Shown here: piece by piece, positions 9,128 to 17,479 of the stretch
How the letters are laid out: every line of letters begins with the position of its first letter
Position numbering within the stretch: the first letter of the stretch is position 1
Assembly (NCBI RefSeq): GCF_004331455.1
Contig: NZ_SJJR01000001.1
Span: forward strand, 608,549-672,548
Origin: Micromonospora zingiberis
Lineage (GTDB): Bacteria > Actinomycetota > Actinomycetes > Mycobacteriales > Micromonosporaceae
Length of the DNA stretch: 64,000 bases
Direction of reading: 5' to 3'
Program-made: the position numbers and the translations under genes
The notes under the pieces: model-generated
The model's database searches: none
What the model was told of the DNA's origin: nothing
The model's input: the letters and a program-made list of their open reading frames with translations, nothing else

Positions 9128-10018
9128 TCAGCGCGGCGGATGGTCCCGCCGGGACGGGAACGGGGCACCCGGCCGGGCCAGGGTGGAGCGGGCGCGCAAA
9201 CCCACCGGATCCGGCGAGTCGATGGCCGCCTGACCTGACACGGCCGACGCCGGGGCACGCCGGGCCTCCAGGTAGGCCGCCGCGGCCCGGTCCTCGTCGG
9301 TCGGCGCGGCGAGCAGCGCGTAGACCAGCCCCACCACGCCGAAGATCACAAGTAGCACGATCGGGATCAGCAGGGCACCCACCTCCGCGCCGGCCACCTC
9401 TCCCCGCTGCTCGTGCACGTGCACCGACAGGGCACTCATCCCGGTGAAGTGCATGCCGTTGACCGCCACGCCCATCACCAGCGCCGAGGCGAAGATCGCC
9501 GCGCCCCGACGGACGGTCACCGCGAGCCACAGCGCGACGGTGGCGGCAACCACCGCGATCAGCACGGAGAGGCCGACCCGCACCGCGTCGTAGCCCAACT
9601 GGCCGTTCAGCCGCATCGCCGCCATGCCGGTGTAGTGCATCGCCGCCACCCCGAGGCCGGTGAACAGGCCACCGGCGAGCACCCGTACCACCGACAGCCG
9701 ACCGGTGCCGACGATGGCCAACCCGATGCCGACGGCCGCCACCGCGATCAGCGCACTGGCCACGGTGACCGGCACGTCGTACCTGATCCGCGAGCCGGCC
9801 ACGGCGAAGCCGAGCATCGCCATGAAATGCATGGTCCAGATGGCGGTACCGCCGAGGGCCCAGGCCGCGAGCAGCCCCCACCAGACCCGCTGGCCGGCAC
9901 TTGACGCGGCACGGATCCGGCCCGCGAAGATGAGTCCGAGAACGGAGCCCAGCACCGACAGCGCATAGCTGAGCGCAGGTGTGATCCATCCGTACTCGAA
10001 ATGATTGATTTCCGCCAC
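9128..10018 (-). CDS. MHYT-domain integral membrane sensor
   Basis: A 296-residue protein with about seven transmembrane helices carrying the MHYT signatures WTMHFMAMLGF, AAMHYTGMAAM and NGMHFTGMSAL. The MHYT domain is a predicted membrane sensor whose His and Met residues were proposed to bind copper and sense a diatomic gas. No GGDEF, EAL or kinase domain follows; the C-terminal ~60 residues are polar, so a partner protein would be needed for output. The GTG at 10018 is chosen because GGGGGGAG lies 5 nt upstream and the first helix follows directly. Confidence 0.85.
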   Translation of the reverse strand: MAEINHFEYGWITPALSYALSVLGSVLGLIFAGRIRAASSAGQRVWWGLLAAWALGGTAIWTMHFMAMLGFAVAGSRIRYDVPVTVASALIAVAAVGIGLAIVGTGRLSVVRVLAGGLFTGLGVAAMHYTGMAAMRLNGQLGYDAVRVGLSVLIAVVAATVALWLAVTVRRGAAIFASALVMGVAVNGMHFTGMSALSVHVHEQRGEVAGAEVGALLIPIVLLVIFGVVGLVYALLAAPTDEDRAAAAYLEARRAPASAVSGQAAIDSPDPVGLRARSTLARPGAPFPSRRDHPPR

Positions 10019-10185
10019 GGCGGCTCCCCCCAGAGCATTACCGGCACGCTGTTGACGCGCCGGTAACATGATCAGGGAACCTCTCAGCAGGCACAATAGG
10101 ATCATCGGCCCGTGCGGAAGGTCGACTTCTGGTGATTTTCGCGGCCGCGTCGGCGCCGATCGTGCAGCGGTCGGGTGAGTGCCCG

Positions 10186-12966
10186 TCAGGCCGGCGCGTG
10201 GTAGGCGAGCACACCCCGGTTGACGACACCGATCGCCTGGCGGGCCGTGGCCCGCAGCTCGACCGAGGCACCACCGGAGTCGGCCAGTTGGCCGAGCAGG
10301 TCCACCACCTGTCGAGCCCACCGGACGAAGTCGCCGGCCGGCATCTCACCGTCGAGTTCGTGCCCGCTGCCCAGCACCTTCGCCAACGCCTCGCCCCGGG
10401 CCCAGCGGTAGATCGGCCACGCGAAGCCCAGATCCGGTTCGCGGGTCACCGCGAGACCACGGGCCGCCTCGTCGGCCTCGATCTCACTCCACAGCTTCAG
10501 GGTCGAGTCGACCGCCTCGGCGACCGCGCCACGCGGCAACGAGGCCCGCTCGTCGACGTCGCGCCGGGCCTCGAAGACCACCACGGAGACCGCGGCGGCC
10601 AGTTCGGCCGGCGACAGCCCGTCCCAGACGCCCCGACGCAGGCACTCCGCGACGAGCAGGTCGGCCTCCGTCCAGATCCGCCCGAGCATCCGCCCCGCGT
10701 CGGTCACCTCCCCCTCGGCGGTCAGGTAGCCCCGGCTGGTGAGCAGCGCGACGATCCGGTCGAAGGTCCGCGCCAGCGACCCCGTACGGCCGGCCACCCG
10801 CTGGCGTAGCTCCTCGGTGTCCCGCTCCAGGCGCCGGCGGCGCTCGGCCCACCGGGCGTGTTCCTCCCGCTCCGGGCAGGCGTGGCACGCGTGACGCCGC
10901 AGTTCGCCGCGCAACTGGGTGAGCTGGTGGTCCTCCCCCGACTGCCGACCCCGGGCCCCCCGACGGGAGTGCCGGTCCAGCCCGGTGCCGCTGACCTGCG
11001 CGGCCAGGTCACGCCGGGCGGCCGGATTGCGGGGATTGAAGTGCTTCGGCACCCGGATGCGGGCCAGCACCTCGGCCGGCGTGGTGAAATCGGCGGGACT
11101 GATCCGCCCGGCCCAACGGTCCTGCGTCAGGACCAGCGGGCGGGGCTCGCTGAAGCCACCGGCGGCCGGGTCGAGCACCACGGCCAGGCCGGCACGGCGC
11201 CCGGAGGGCACCCGGATCACGTCACCGACACGCAGCCGTTCCAGCGCCGCCACCGCCGCCGCCCGGCGCTGGCTCTGCCCCTGCCGGGCGATGGCCCGTT
11301 CCCGGTCGGCGATCGCCACCCGCAGCCCGAAATACTCGTCGAAGTCCCCGTGGTGGCATTCCGCCTCCACCCCGTACGCCTCGATGGTTTCGGTGTTGCG
11401 TTGCACCTGCCGGGCCAGGCCGACCACCGACCGGTCCGCCTGGAACTGGGCGAACGAGGACTCCAGCAGCGCCCGGGCCGGCTCCGCGCCGACGCTGCCG
11501 ACCAGGTTCACCGCCATGTTGTACGACGGCCGGAAGCTGGACCGCAGCGGGTACGTGCGGGTGGAGGCCAGACCGGCCACATGCCGCGGGTCGGTTTCCG
11601 GGGACCACACCACCACGGCGTGCCCCTCCACGTCGATGCCCCGACGTCCGGCCCGCCCGGTGAGCTGGGTGTACTCCCCCGGCGTCAGGTCGACGTGCGC
11701 CTCGCCGTTGTACTTGACCAGGCGTTCCAGCACCACGCAGCGGGCCGGCATGTTGATGCCCAGCGCGAGGGTCTCGGTGGCGAAGACCGCCTTGACCAGA
11801 CCACGGACGAACAACTCCTCGACGACCTCCTTGAAGGCCGGCAGCATCCCCGCGTGGTGTGACGCCAGCCCACGCTCCAGCCCGTCGAGCCACTCCCAGT
11901 AGCCCAGCACCGACAGGTCCTCGCCGGGAATGGCGGTCACCCGGGACTCCACCACCCGACGGATCTCCGCCCGCTCCTCGGGCGAGGTGAGCCGCAGCCC
12001 GGCGGCCAGGCACTGCTGCACGGCGGCGTCACAGCCGGCCCGACTGAAGATGAACAGGATCGCCGGCAGCAACCCCTCGCGGTCCAGCCGGTCGACGATG
12101 TCCGGCCGCATCGGCCCCCGCCAGCGCGGTCCCCGCCGGCCGCCACCCGGCCCCGCCGAACGTCCCTCGCCCAGATCGAGACGGCGCGCCGTCTCCCGGG
12201 TGTAGCGCAGCAACTCCGGGTGCACGTCGTGCTTGCGGGCCGCGGCGGCATCGTGGAACAGGTCGAACATCCGCTTGCCGACCAGCATGTGCTGCCACAG
12301 CGGCACCGGCCGGTGTTCGCTGACCACCACCGTGGTCTCACCGCGCACGGTGATCAGCCAGTCGGCGAACTCCTCGGCGTTGGAGACCGTCGCCGACAGC
12401 GACACCAGGGTCACCGAGGCGGGCAGGTGGATGATGACCTCTTCCCACACCCCGCCCCGGAACCGGTCAGCCAGGTAGTGCACCTCGTCCATCACCACGT
12501 AGGCCAGGCCCTCCAGCGTGGCCGAGCCGGCGTAGAGCATGTTGCGCAGCACCTCGGTGGTCATCACCACCACCGGCGCGTCCCCGTTGATGGCGTTGTC
12601 GCCGGTGAGCAGCCCCACCTGCTCGGCACCGTAGCGATCCACCAGGTCGTGGTACTTCTGGTTGGACAGCGCCTTGATCGGGGTGGTGTAGAAGCACTTG
12701 CGCCGGGCGCCGTCGGCCACCGCCGGCTGCCCCGGTGTGCCACGCAGCGCCAGGTGTACGGCGAACTCGCCGACCACCGTCTTGCCGGCGCCGGTGGGCG
12801 CGCACACCAGCACGCCGCTGCCCCGCTCCAGCGCCTGGCACGCCTCACGCTGGAAGTCGTCCAGGTCGAACCCCAGGTCAACGGTGAACTCTTCCAGCGC
12901 CGGGAACTGTGAGGCCTGGGCGGCCCGGCGGCGCGCCGCGGCGTACCGCTCGGCGGGGCTCGACAT
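10186..12966 (-). CDS. helY: DEVH-box RNA helicase HelY (Ski2/Mtr4-like)
   Basis: A 926-residue superfamily 2 helicase. Motif I is APTGAGKT (56-63), motif II DEVH (160-163), motif III LSATVSNAEEFADWL, motif VI QLTGRAGRRGID; the C-terminal half has the Mtr4/Ski2-like arch and helical domain, including a Cys-containing stretch (HACHACPEREEH). Relatives in mycobacteria are called HelY; the exact RNA role is not settled. The ATG at 12966 follows TAATCT by 7 nt, indicating a leaderless transcript. It is the last member of the block running from pafB through tatA and tatC, a linkage common in actinobacteria. Confidence 0.93.
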   Translation of the reverse strand: MSSPAERYAAARRRAAQASQFPALEEFTVDLGFDLDDFQREACQALERGSGVLVCAPTGAGKTVVGEFAVHLALRGTPGQPAVADGARRKCFYTTPIKALSNQKYHDLVDRYGAEQVGLLTGDNAINGDAPVVVMTTEVLRNMLYAGSATLEGLAYVVMDEVHYLADRFRGGVWEEVIIHLPASVTLVSLSATVSNAEEFADWLITVRGETTVVVSEHRPVPLWQHMLVGKRMFDLFHDAAAARKHDVHPELLRYTRETARRLDLGEGRSAGPGGGRRGPRWRGPMRPDIVDRLDREGLLPAILFIFSRAGCDAAVQQCLAAGLRLTSPEERAEIRRVVESRVTAIPGEDLSVLGYWEWLDGLERGLASHHAGMLPAFKEVVEELFVRGLVKAVFATETLALGINMPARCVVLERLVKYNGEAHVDLTPGEYTQLTGRAGRRGIDVEGHAVVVWSPETDPRHVAGLASTRTYPLRSSFRPSYNMAVNLVGSVGAEPARALLESSFAQFQADRSVVGLARQVQRNTETIEAYGVEAECHHGDFDEYFGLRVAIADRERAIARQGQSQRRAAAVAALERLRVGDVIRVPSGRRAGLAVVLDPAAGGFSEPRPLVLTQDRWAGRISPADFTTPAEVLARIRVPKHFNPRNPAARRDLAAQVSGTGLDRHSRRGARGRQSGEDHQLTQLRGELRRHACHACPEREEHARWAERRRRLERDTEELRQRVAGRTGSLARTFDRIVALLTSRGYLTAEGEVTDAGRMLGRIWTEADLLVAECLRRGVWDGLSPAELAAAVSVVVFEARRDVDERASLPRGAVAEAVDSTLKLWSEIEADEAARGLAVTREPDLGFAWPIYRWARGEALAKVLGSGHELDGEMPAGDFVRWARQVVDLLGQLADSGGASVELRATARQAIGVVNRGVLAYHAPA

Positions 12967-12973
12967 GCCACCA

Positions 12974-12979
12974 AGATTA
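12974..12979 (-). promoter_or_regulatory. -10 box of leaderless helY
   Basis: TAATCT on the minus strand, separated by 7 nt from the ATG at 12966. It faces the divergent -10 box of the HAD gene about 60 bp away. Confidence 0.5.
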
Positions 12980-13039
12980 GTCCGTGCGCCTGACAGGCAC
13001 CCGGCAAGGCCGACCGGCAGCATGGTCGGAGTGGGTCGG

Positions 13040-13045
13040 TAGGGT
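13040..13045 (+). promoter_or_regulatory. -10 box of the leaderless HAD gene
   Basis: TAGGGT, 7 nt before the GTG at 13053. This spacing is the reason for choosing 13053 rather than the GTG at 13044, which overlaps the box. Confidence 0.45.
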
Positions 13046-13052
13046 GCACGAC

Positions 13053-13808
13053 GTGCCGGATCATGCCGAACCGACCGACCTTGTCCGCGACGTCCAGCCG
13101 AGGCCGTCCCGCCGGCAGGTGGAGGCGGTACTGCTCGACTTCCACGGCACGCTCGCCCAGGTCGAGGAGCCCCGCGACTGGGTCCTGGCCGCCGCGGCCA
13201 CGTGCGGCGTGGAACTCGACCGGGTCCGGGCCACCGCGTTGGCCGACCGGCTGCTCACCGCGGGCCGCGCCGGGGGACCGCTGCCCGCCCGGGTGCCGCC
13301 GCACCTGGCCGAACTCTGGGCCGACCGGGACCTCTACGAGCACGCCCACCGGGGCGCCTACACCGGGCTGGCCGCCACCGTCGATGCCGGCATCGACGGC
13401 TTCGCCGACGCCCTCTACGAGCGGCTACTGATACCGGACGGCTGGGTACCGTATCCCGACACCGCCCCCACCCTGACCGCACTGCGGGCAGCCGGCGTAC
13501 GGGTGGCGGTAGTGAGCAACATCGGCTTCGACATCCGGCCGCACTTCGCCGCCTGGGGCCTGGCCGACCTGGTCGACGCCTTCGTACTCTCCTACGAGGT
13601 CGGCCGCTGCAAGCCGGACCCGGCCATCTTCTGGCGCGCCTGCGGCATGCTCGGCGTCGACCCGGAGCGAACCCTGATGGTCGGCGACACCCCGGCCGAC
13701 GCCGGCGCCGTAGCCGCCGGTTGCGCCGTCCTGGTCCTGCCCACCGCCGACCCCGGCCACCCCAACGGCCTAGGCTCCGCCCTCGCCCTCACCACCCCCC
13801 ACCCCTAG
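13053..13808 (+). CDS. HAD-superfamily hydrolase with DFHGT active-site motif
   Basis: A 251-residue HAD subfamily I protein. Motif I is VLLDFHGTL (nucleophile Asp29), motif II VAVVSNIGFD, motif III/IV KPDPAIFWRACGMLGVDPERTLMVGDTPADAGA, with a helical cap between I and II. The usual general acid/base Asp two residues after the nucleophile is His31 here, which is unusual and may alter or abolish phosphatase chemistry. It is divergent from helY. The TAG stop codon coincides with the first three bases of the repeat element at 13806. Confidence 0.85.
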   Translation: MPDHAEPTDLVRDVQPRPSRRQVEAVLLDFHGTLAQVEEPRDWVLAAAATCGVELDRVRATALADRLLTAGRAGGPLPARVPPHLAELWADRDLYEHAHRGAYTGLAATVDAGIDGFADALYERLLIPDGWVPYPDTAPTLTALRAAGVRVAVVSNIGFDIRPHFAAWGLADLVDAFVLSYEVGRCKPDPAIFWRACGMLGVDPERTLMVGDTPADAGAVAAGCAVLVLPTADPGHPNGLGSALALTTPHP

Positions 13809-14130
13809 GTTCTGCCTCGCGGATCTCGTAATCAGGGACGGCGGGTAGCCCGATCGAAGTCCGACGAGTCGAGCAAGTCGTGGAAGTGGGTACCGAGCAC
13901 GTCGGGGCCGCCTGGTCGCGCCAGTGCCCGTGAGGTTGAAGCCGCGTTCGACCTGACTGCGTTACTGCGTCCACGCCGCGGTCCAACATCGCTGGTCGGC
14001 CACCCGATCGACACCGCCGGCCGACCCGATCCGCTTCACCCGATCCTAGCCGCGGATCTTGGTACGAAACGGCCCCGATCGGGGCCCCGATCGGGGCCGC
14101 TTCGTACCAAGATCCGCGAGCCAGAACCTA
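13806..14130. mobile_element. MITE-like element, copy 1
   Basis: A 325-bp element bounded by inverted repeats: TAGGTTCTGCCTCGCGGATC at 13806 and its complement ending at 14130 (21 bp, one mismatch). TA is present at both ends, as after TA-targeted insertion. The right part is a 68-bp near-perfect palindrome (14051-14118). No transposase is encoded. A second copy lies at 59633-59912. The TA plus the element's first G form the TAG stop of the HAD gene. Confidence 0.7.
14051..14118. repeat. 68-bp palindrome inside MITE-like copy 1
   Basis: Arms CGCGGATCTTGGTACGAA (14051-14068) and its exact complement (14101-14118) enclose GGCCCCGATCGGGG followed by its own complement. There is one mismatched pair. 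It could form a long hairpin in RNA or a cruciform in DNA. Confidence 0.85.
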
Positions 14131-14212
14131 CCCCCCACTCCCCGCTCCCGCCCCACGCTCCCGCTCCCGCCCGCGCCTGCGCCCGCGCTCCCGCCCGCGC
14201 CCGCGCTCGCGC

Positions 14213-14281
14213 CGATCTTGCAGTTTTCGTCGCCCTTATGCCCGTCTGGCGGCTTACGTCCGGACGAAAACTGCAAGATCG
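14213..14281. repeat. Hairpin R1, copy 1 (19-bp perfect inverted repeat)
   Basis: CGATCTTGCAGTTTTCGTC (14213-14231) and its exact complement (14263-14281) around a 31-nt loop. Between the MITE-like element and this hairpin lies a C-rich stretch (14131-14212). A related hairpin is at 59443-59523. Confidence 0.85.
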
Positions 14282-14300
14282 ACGGCGGGATGAAGAGGCT

Positions 14301-14553
14301 GGGCAGGCGACACGGCGCGGGGTGAGGGGTGGGCGTCACGACACGGCGCGGAATGAGGGGTGGGCGTCACGACACGGCGCGGAATGAGGGGTGGGCGTCA
14401 CGACACGGCGCGGAATGAGGGGTGGGCGTCACGACACGGCGCGGAATGAGGGGCGGGCGTCACGACACGGCGCGGAACGAGAGGCGGGGCGGGCGTCACG
14501 ACGCGGCGCGGGGTGAGAGGCGGGGCGGGCGACACGACGCGGCGGGGAATGAG
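14301..14553. repeat. Minisatellite, 31- then 36-bp units
   Basis: Tandem units of the form GGGCGTCACGACACGGCGCG plus GAATGAGGGGT. Unit starts at 14331, 14362, 14393, 14424 and 14455 are exactly 31 bp apart; later units at 14491 and 14527 are 36 bp apart. Degenerate copies extend either side. There are no spacers, so it is not CRISPR. The stretch 13809-14622 contains no gene I can support. Confidence 0.9.
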
Positions 14554-14622
14554 GGGTCGGGCGGGCGGGGGCGGCGTGGCCGGGGCGGCGAGGGGTGGAG
14601 GCCCGAGGAGCCGGGGGTGGGG

Positions 14623-15540
14623 TTAGTGGAGGAGGTGGAGGGCTGCGGGGGTGGCGGTGACGGTTACGGGGAGGGGTAGGGACCGTTCACCGTCGGCATA
14701 GGTGGTGATGTCCTCGGCGGCGATGGTGACGGTGCGGGCCCGGTAGGTGTGGACCAGCGGATGGGTGACGTGGGTGCCGGCGTAGATGCGCGGCTTGACC
14801 CGGATCAGCGTGCGGCGGTCGAAACGGCCACCGACCACCACGTCGAGCAGACCGTCGGTCGGGTCGGCGGCCGGGCAGATCCGCATCCCGCCGCCGTAGC
14901 TGGCGGTGTTTCCGACCGCCACCAACACCGAGTCCACCTCGACCCGCTCACCGTCGAGGGTGAGGGTGTAGCGGCGTGGGCGCAGCCGGGCCAGCTCGGC
15001 CACTATCGCGAGGTCGTAGCGGCGCGGGCCGCGCGGCCAGCGCATCCGGTTGGCCCGCTCGTTGACGATGGCGTCGAAGCCGGCTGCGAGCACCGCGCCG
15101 TACCAGCGGACCGTACCGTCGGCGCCGGTCATCCGAGCCAGGTCGACCGGGCGGCTACGGCCCTCGCGCAACGCCGCCGCGATGACGTCAGCGGCCGCCC
15201 GAGGCTCGCTCGGAAAGCCCGTCTCCACCGCGAAGTCGTTGCCGGTGCCGGCCGGAACCGGCCCGAAGGGTACGGCGGTGCCGGCGACCGCCTGCATCGC
15301 CCGGTGCACCGTACCGTCGCCACCGACCGCGATCAGTGCGGCGACGCCGTCGGCCACGGCCGCTCGACAGGCCGCCTCCGCGCCGTCGGCGCTGTCGGCC
15401 CGCAACAGTCGTACCGGCCGGCCGGCGGTGGAGAGCCGGTCCAGCAGTTCCGGTAGCAGGCCGCGGTGCCGGCCGCGCCCGGCGGTCGGGTTGGCAAGTA
15501 CGGCGACCGGCCCGTCGGGGCGGTGATCGTCTGCGGTCAC
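14623..15540 (-). CDS. Diacylglycerol kinase-like lipid kinase (DagK/YegS family)
   Basis: A 305-residue soluble lipid kinase of the diacylglycerol kinase catalytic family, which phosphorylates diacylglycerol or a similar lipid with ATP. Motifs: VLANPTAGRGRHRGLL (nucleotide entry), LIAVGGDGTVHRAM (GGDGT), VPAGTGNDFAVETG, and a C-terminal beta-sandwich ending ITTYADGERSLPLPV (YADGE/D motif). The GTG at 15540 lies 7 nt after TACGGT; an alternative GTG is at 15549. It sits between tatC and helY, a conserved actinobacterial position. Confidence 0.88.
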   Translation of the reverse strand: MTADDHRPDGPVAVLANPTAGRGRHRGLLPELLDRLSTAGRPVRLLRADSADGAEAACRAAVADGVAALIAVGGDGTVHRAMQAVAGTAVPFGPVPAGTGNDFAVETGFPSEPRAAADVIAAALREGRSRPVDLARMTGADGTVRWYGAVLAAGFDAIVNERANRMRWPRGPRRYDLAIVAELARLRPRRYTLTLDGERVEVDSVLVAVGNTASYGGGMRICPAADPTDGLLDVVVGGRFDRRTLIRVKPRIYAGTHVTHPLVHTYRARTVTIAAEDITTYADGERSLPLPVTVTATPAALHLLH

Positions 15541-15547
15541 GGCGTGC

Positions 15548-15553
15548 ACCGTA
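15548..15553 (-). promoter_or_regulatory. -10 box of the leaderless lipid kinase gene
   Basis: TACGGT on the minus strand, 7 nt before the GTG at 15540. Confidence 0.45.
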
Positions 15554-15705
15554 CCTGCCGTGGTTCCCGCGGTGTCCAGTCGGCACCGGGCGGCAGCGCC
15601 GGCCGGTCAGCCAACGGCGCTCGGCGGCAGCATGGCTTGGCCGTCCCCGGCACCGGGCGATGCCGGCGCCTTCGGCGCAGTCGCAGCAGGATGCCGGGAC
15701 GACGA

Positions 15706-15735
15706 AAGACGCCGCCCATGCGGGGGCGGCGTCTT
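15706..15735 (-). terminator. Terminator after tatC
   Basis: AAGACGCCGCCC (15706-15717) pairs with GGGCGGCGTCTT (15724-15735) around a 6-nt loop, 20 bp beyond the tatC stop; the minus strand continues TTTC. Confidence 0.8.
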
Positions 15736-15755
15736 CCGGTGCTCGTCGGAACCGG

Positions 15756-16706
15756 TCAGGTCACGTCGTCGTAGCGCCGCTCGATCGGCTTGGGCGCCAC
15801 AATCGGCTCCGGGGCGTCGATCGGGCTGACCTGGTCGACCGGCCGGCCGGCCTGCACCGGCTCCCGGTCGACGTCCAGCGGGGAGACCTCGTCGTCGCCG
15901 ATGCCGGCATAGATCTCCTTGCCGCGTCCCCGGCGCTTGTCGTTGAGGAACGCCACCCCGACCGCGATGAAGTAGAGCAGGCTGAGGCAGAGTGCCAGCA
16001 GCGTCATGCCGAACGGGCCCGGGTCCGGCGTGGCCACCGCAGCGAACGCGAAGCAGACGAAGACCACCACCCGCCACCAGCTGAGCAGCCGCTTGGCGCT
16101 GACCACGCCGGTGAAGTTGAGCATCAGCAGGGTCAGCGGGAACTCGAAGGCCACCCCGAAGAGCAGGATCATGGTGGTGACGAAGCTGATGTAGCGGGTC
16201 ACCTCAAGCTGCGAATCGGTGCCGGTGACGCCGGCTTCCAGCAGGAACGCCAGGCCCTTGTCGACCACGAAATAGGCGAGCACCGCACCGGCGGCGAACA
16301 GCGGCGCGGCGATCGCGACGAAGACGTACGCCCACTTGCGCTCGTTGCGGTGCAGGCCGGGTGCGATGAACGCCCACAACTGGTAGAGCCAGACCGGGGC
16401 ACCGATGATCAACCCGATCCAGAGCGCCAACTTGAGCTTGAGGATGAAGCCGTCGGCGGGAGCGAGCATCAGGAACTGCTGGCAGTCGCCGTCGACCATC
16501 ATCCCGGGCAGCCGGCAGTACGGCTGCTTGAGCAGGTTGAACGCCGGCTGGGCGAGCGCGAAGCCGGCGATCAGGCCGACCACGATCGCCAGTGATGCCC
16601 GGAACAGCCGGGTACGCAGCTCGCGGAAGTGCTCGACGAGGGTCATCGAGCCGTCGGAGGCCCGTTCGAAGTTGCTCGGGCCACGCTTACGCAGGGCGAA
16701 GGCCAC
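15756..16706 (-). CDS. tatC: Twin-arginine translocase subunit TatC
   Basis: A 316-residue TatC, the polytopic receptor of the Tat pathway that recognises twin-arginine signal peptides and exports folded proteins. Seen: MTLVEHFRELRTRLFRA (HxxELRxRL signature), six transmembrane segments, and ATPDPGPFGMTLLALCLSLLYF (conserved TPD loop). The last ~65 residues (after LNDKRRGRGKEIY) form a charged cytoplasmic tail typical of actinobacterial TatC. It follows tatA by 18 bp on the same strand and is followed by a strong terminator. Confidence 0.97.
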   Translation of the reverse strand: MAFALRKRGPSNFERASDGSMTLVEHFRELRTRLFRASLAIVVGLIAGFALAQPAFNLLKQPYCRLPGMMVDGDCQQFLMLAPADGFILKLKLALWIGLIIGAPVWLYQLWAFIAPGLHRNERKWAYVFVAIAAPLFAAGAVLAYFVVDKGLAFLLEAGVTGTDSQLEVTRYISFVTTMILLFGVAFEFPLTLLMLNFTGVVSAKRLLSWWRVVVFVCFAFAAVATPDPGPFGMTLLALCLSLLYFIAVGVAFLNDKRRGRGKEIYAGIGDDEVSPLDVDREPVQAGRPVDQVSPIDAPEPIVAPKPIERRYDDVT

Positions 16707-16724
16707 GGTGGTCGGGCCCCTCGC

Positions 16725-17015
16725 TCAGTTTTCGCGGACGCGCTGCACCGGGTCGGCGACCGGCTGCTGCACCGTGCCCTGGTACGGCTGCTGCTGCGTG
16801 GGCTGCTGCGGCGTCAGCGGCTGGTAGCCGGCCTGCGCGTCTGCCTTGCTGGCCAGGTCGCGCTCGTCGTCGTCGGCCAGGCTCTTGGTCTCGGCCTTGA
16901 TGATGCGCAGCGAACGACCCAGGGAACGCGCCGCGTCAGGGAGCCGCTTCGCGCCGAAGAGCAGGATCAGCACGACCACGAGTACGGCGATGTGCCAGGG
17001 CCTGAGGGCACCCAT
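16725..17015 (-). CDS. tatA: Twin-arginine translocase subunit TatA
   Basis: A 96-residue TatA/E-type pore-forming subunit: a short N-terminus, one membrane helix (IAVLVVVLILLFGAKRLPD, with the conserved FG hinge), an amphipathic helix (AARSLGRSLRIIKAETK) and a Gln/Pro-rich tail. TGGAGC precedes the ATG. No tatB is in the window. It is co-oriented with tatC and downstream of pafBC. Confidence 0.95.
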   Translation of the reverse strand: MGALRPWHIAVLVVVLILLFGAKRLPDAARSLGRSLRIIKAETKSLADDDERDLASKADAQAGYQPLTPQQPTQQQPYQGTVQQPVADPVQRVREN

Positions 17016-17221
17016 GTGAAGCTCCAGTCGCTTGTGTCAACGGGGGTGGTTCCGCAGCCCATCGTACGTCCGACATTGGCTGTTGCCACCCACCGGGCGG
17101 TGGTGGAATCGTCCCGGCGGGTGAAGTCTCGGCCACCTGCGAGTGTCCCGTCAACCATCGGTTGGATCTTCGTACCCGAAAACGGGCTGCTCCGCTCAGC
17201 AGTGGACCAGGCGCTCGGCGC

Positions 17222-17470
17222 TCAGTCGCCGCGCCGGGCTTTGATCAAGGTCAGCCGCTGCTGAGTCGTCTCCAGCCGGCCCTGCAACCCCTCGGCCCGC
17301 TGCTGGAGGCTCTCCGCCGCCGCGCGCAACGCCGCCGCCTCGTCGGCGCGCTGTTTGAGGCGCACGGCCGCCCGACGTAGTTGGGGCAGCCGGGCCAGCA
17401 CGGGTCGGACCGCCAGCGCGAGCACGACCAACGGCACCAGCACCAGCGCGAGCACGATCCACTTCAGCAC
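17222..17470 (-). CDS. Small membrane-anchored coiled-coil protein
   Basis: An 82-residue protein of unknown function. One N-terminal helix (IVLALVLVPLVVLALAV) anchors it; residues ~27-82 form a charged coiled coil (LKQRADEAAALRAAAESLQQR...). It lies 9 bp after pafC on the same strand, before tatA, so is probably co-transcribed with both. It might interact with the Tat complex, but only position supports that. Confidence 0.7.
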   Translation of the reverse strand: MLKWIVLALVLVPLVVLALAVRPVLARLPQLRRAAVRLKQRADEAAALRAAAESLQQRAEGLQGRLETTQQRLTLIKARRGD

Positions 17471-17479
17471 GGCGCCAGC

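Noticed and set aside
13806..14050. Coding remnants in the MITE-like elements (frames with GTHFH.LLD)
   Set aside because: Several frames stay open in both copies because of GC bias, and none resembles a transposase; I treat the block as non-coding.
14301..14553. CRISPR array
   Set aside because: The units are directly adjacent with no unique spacers, and no cas genes are present.
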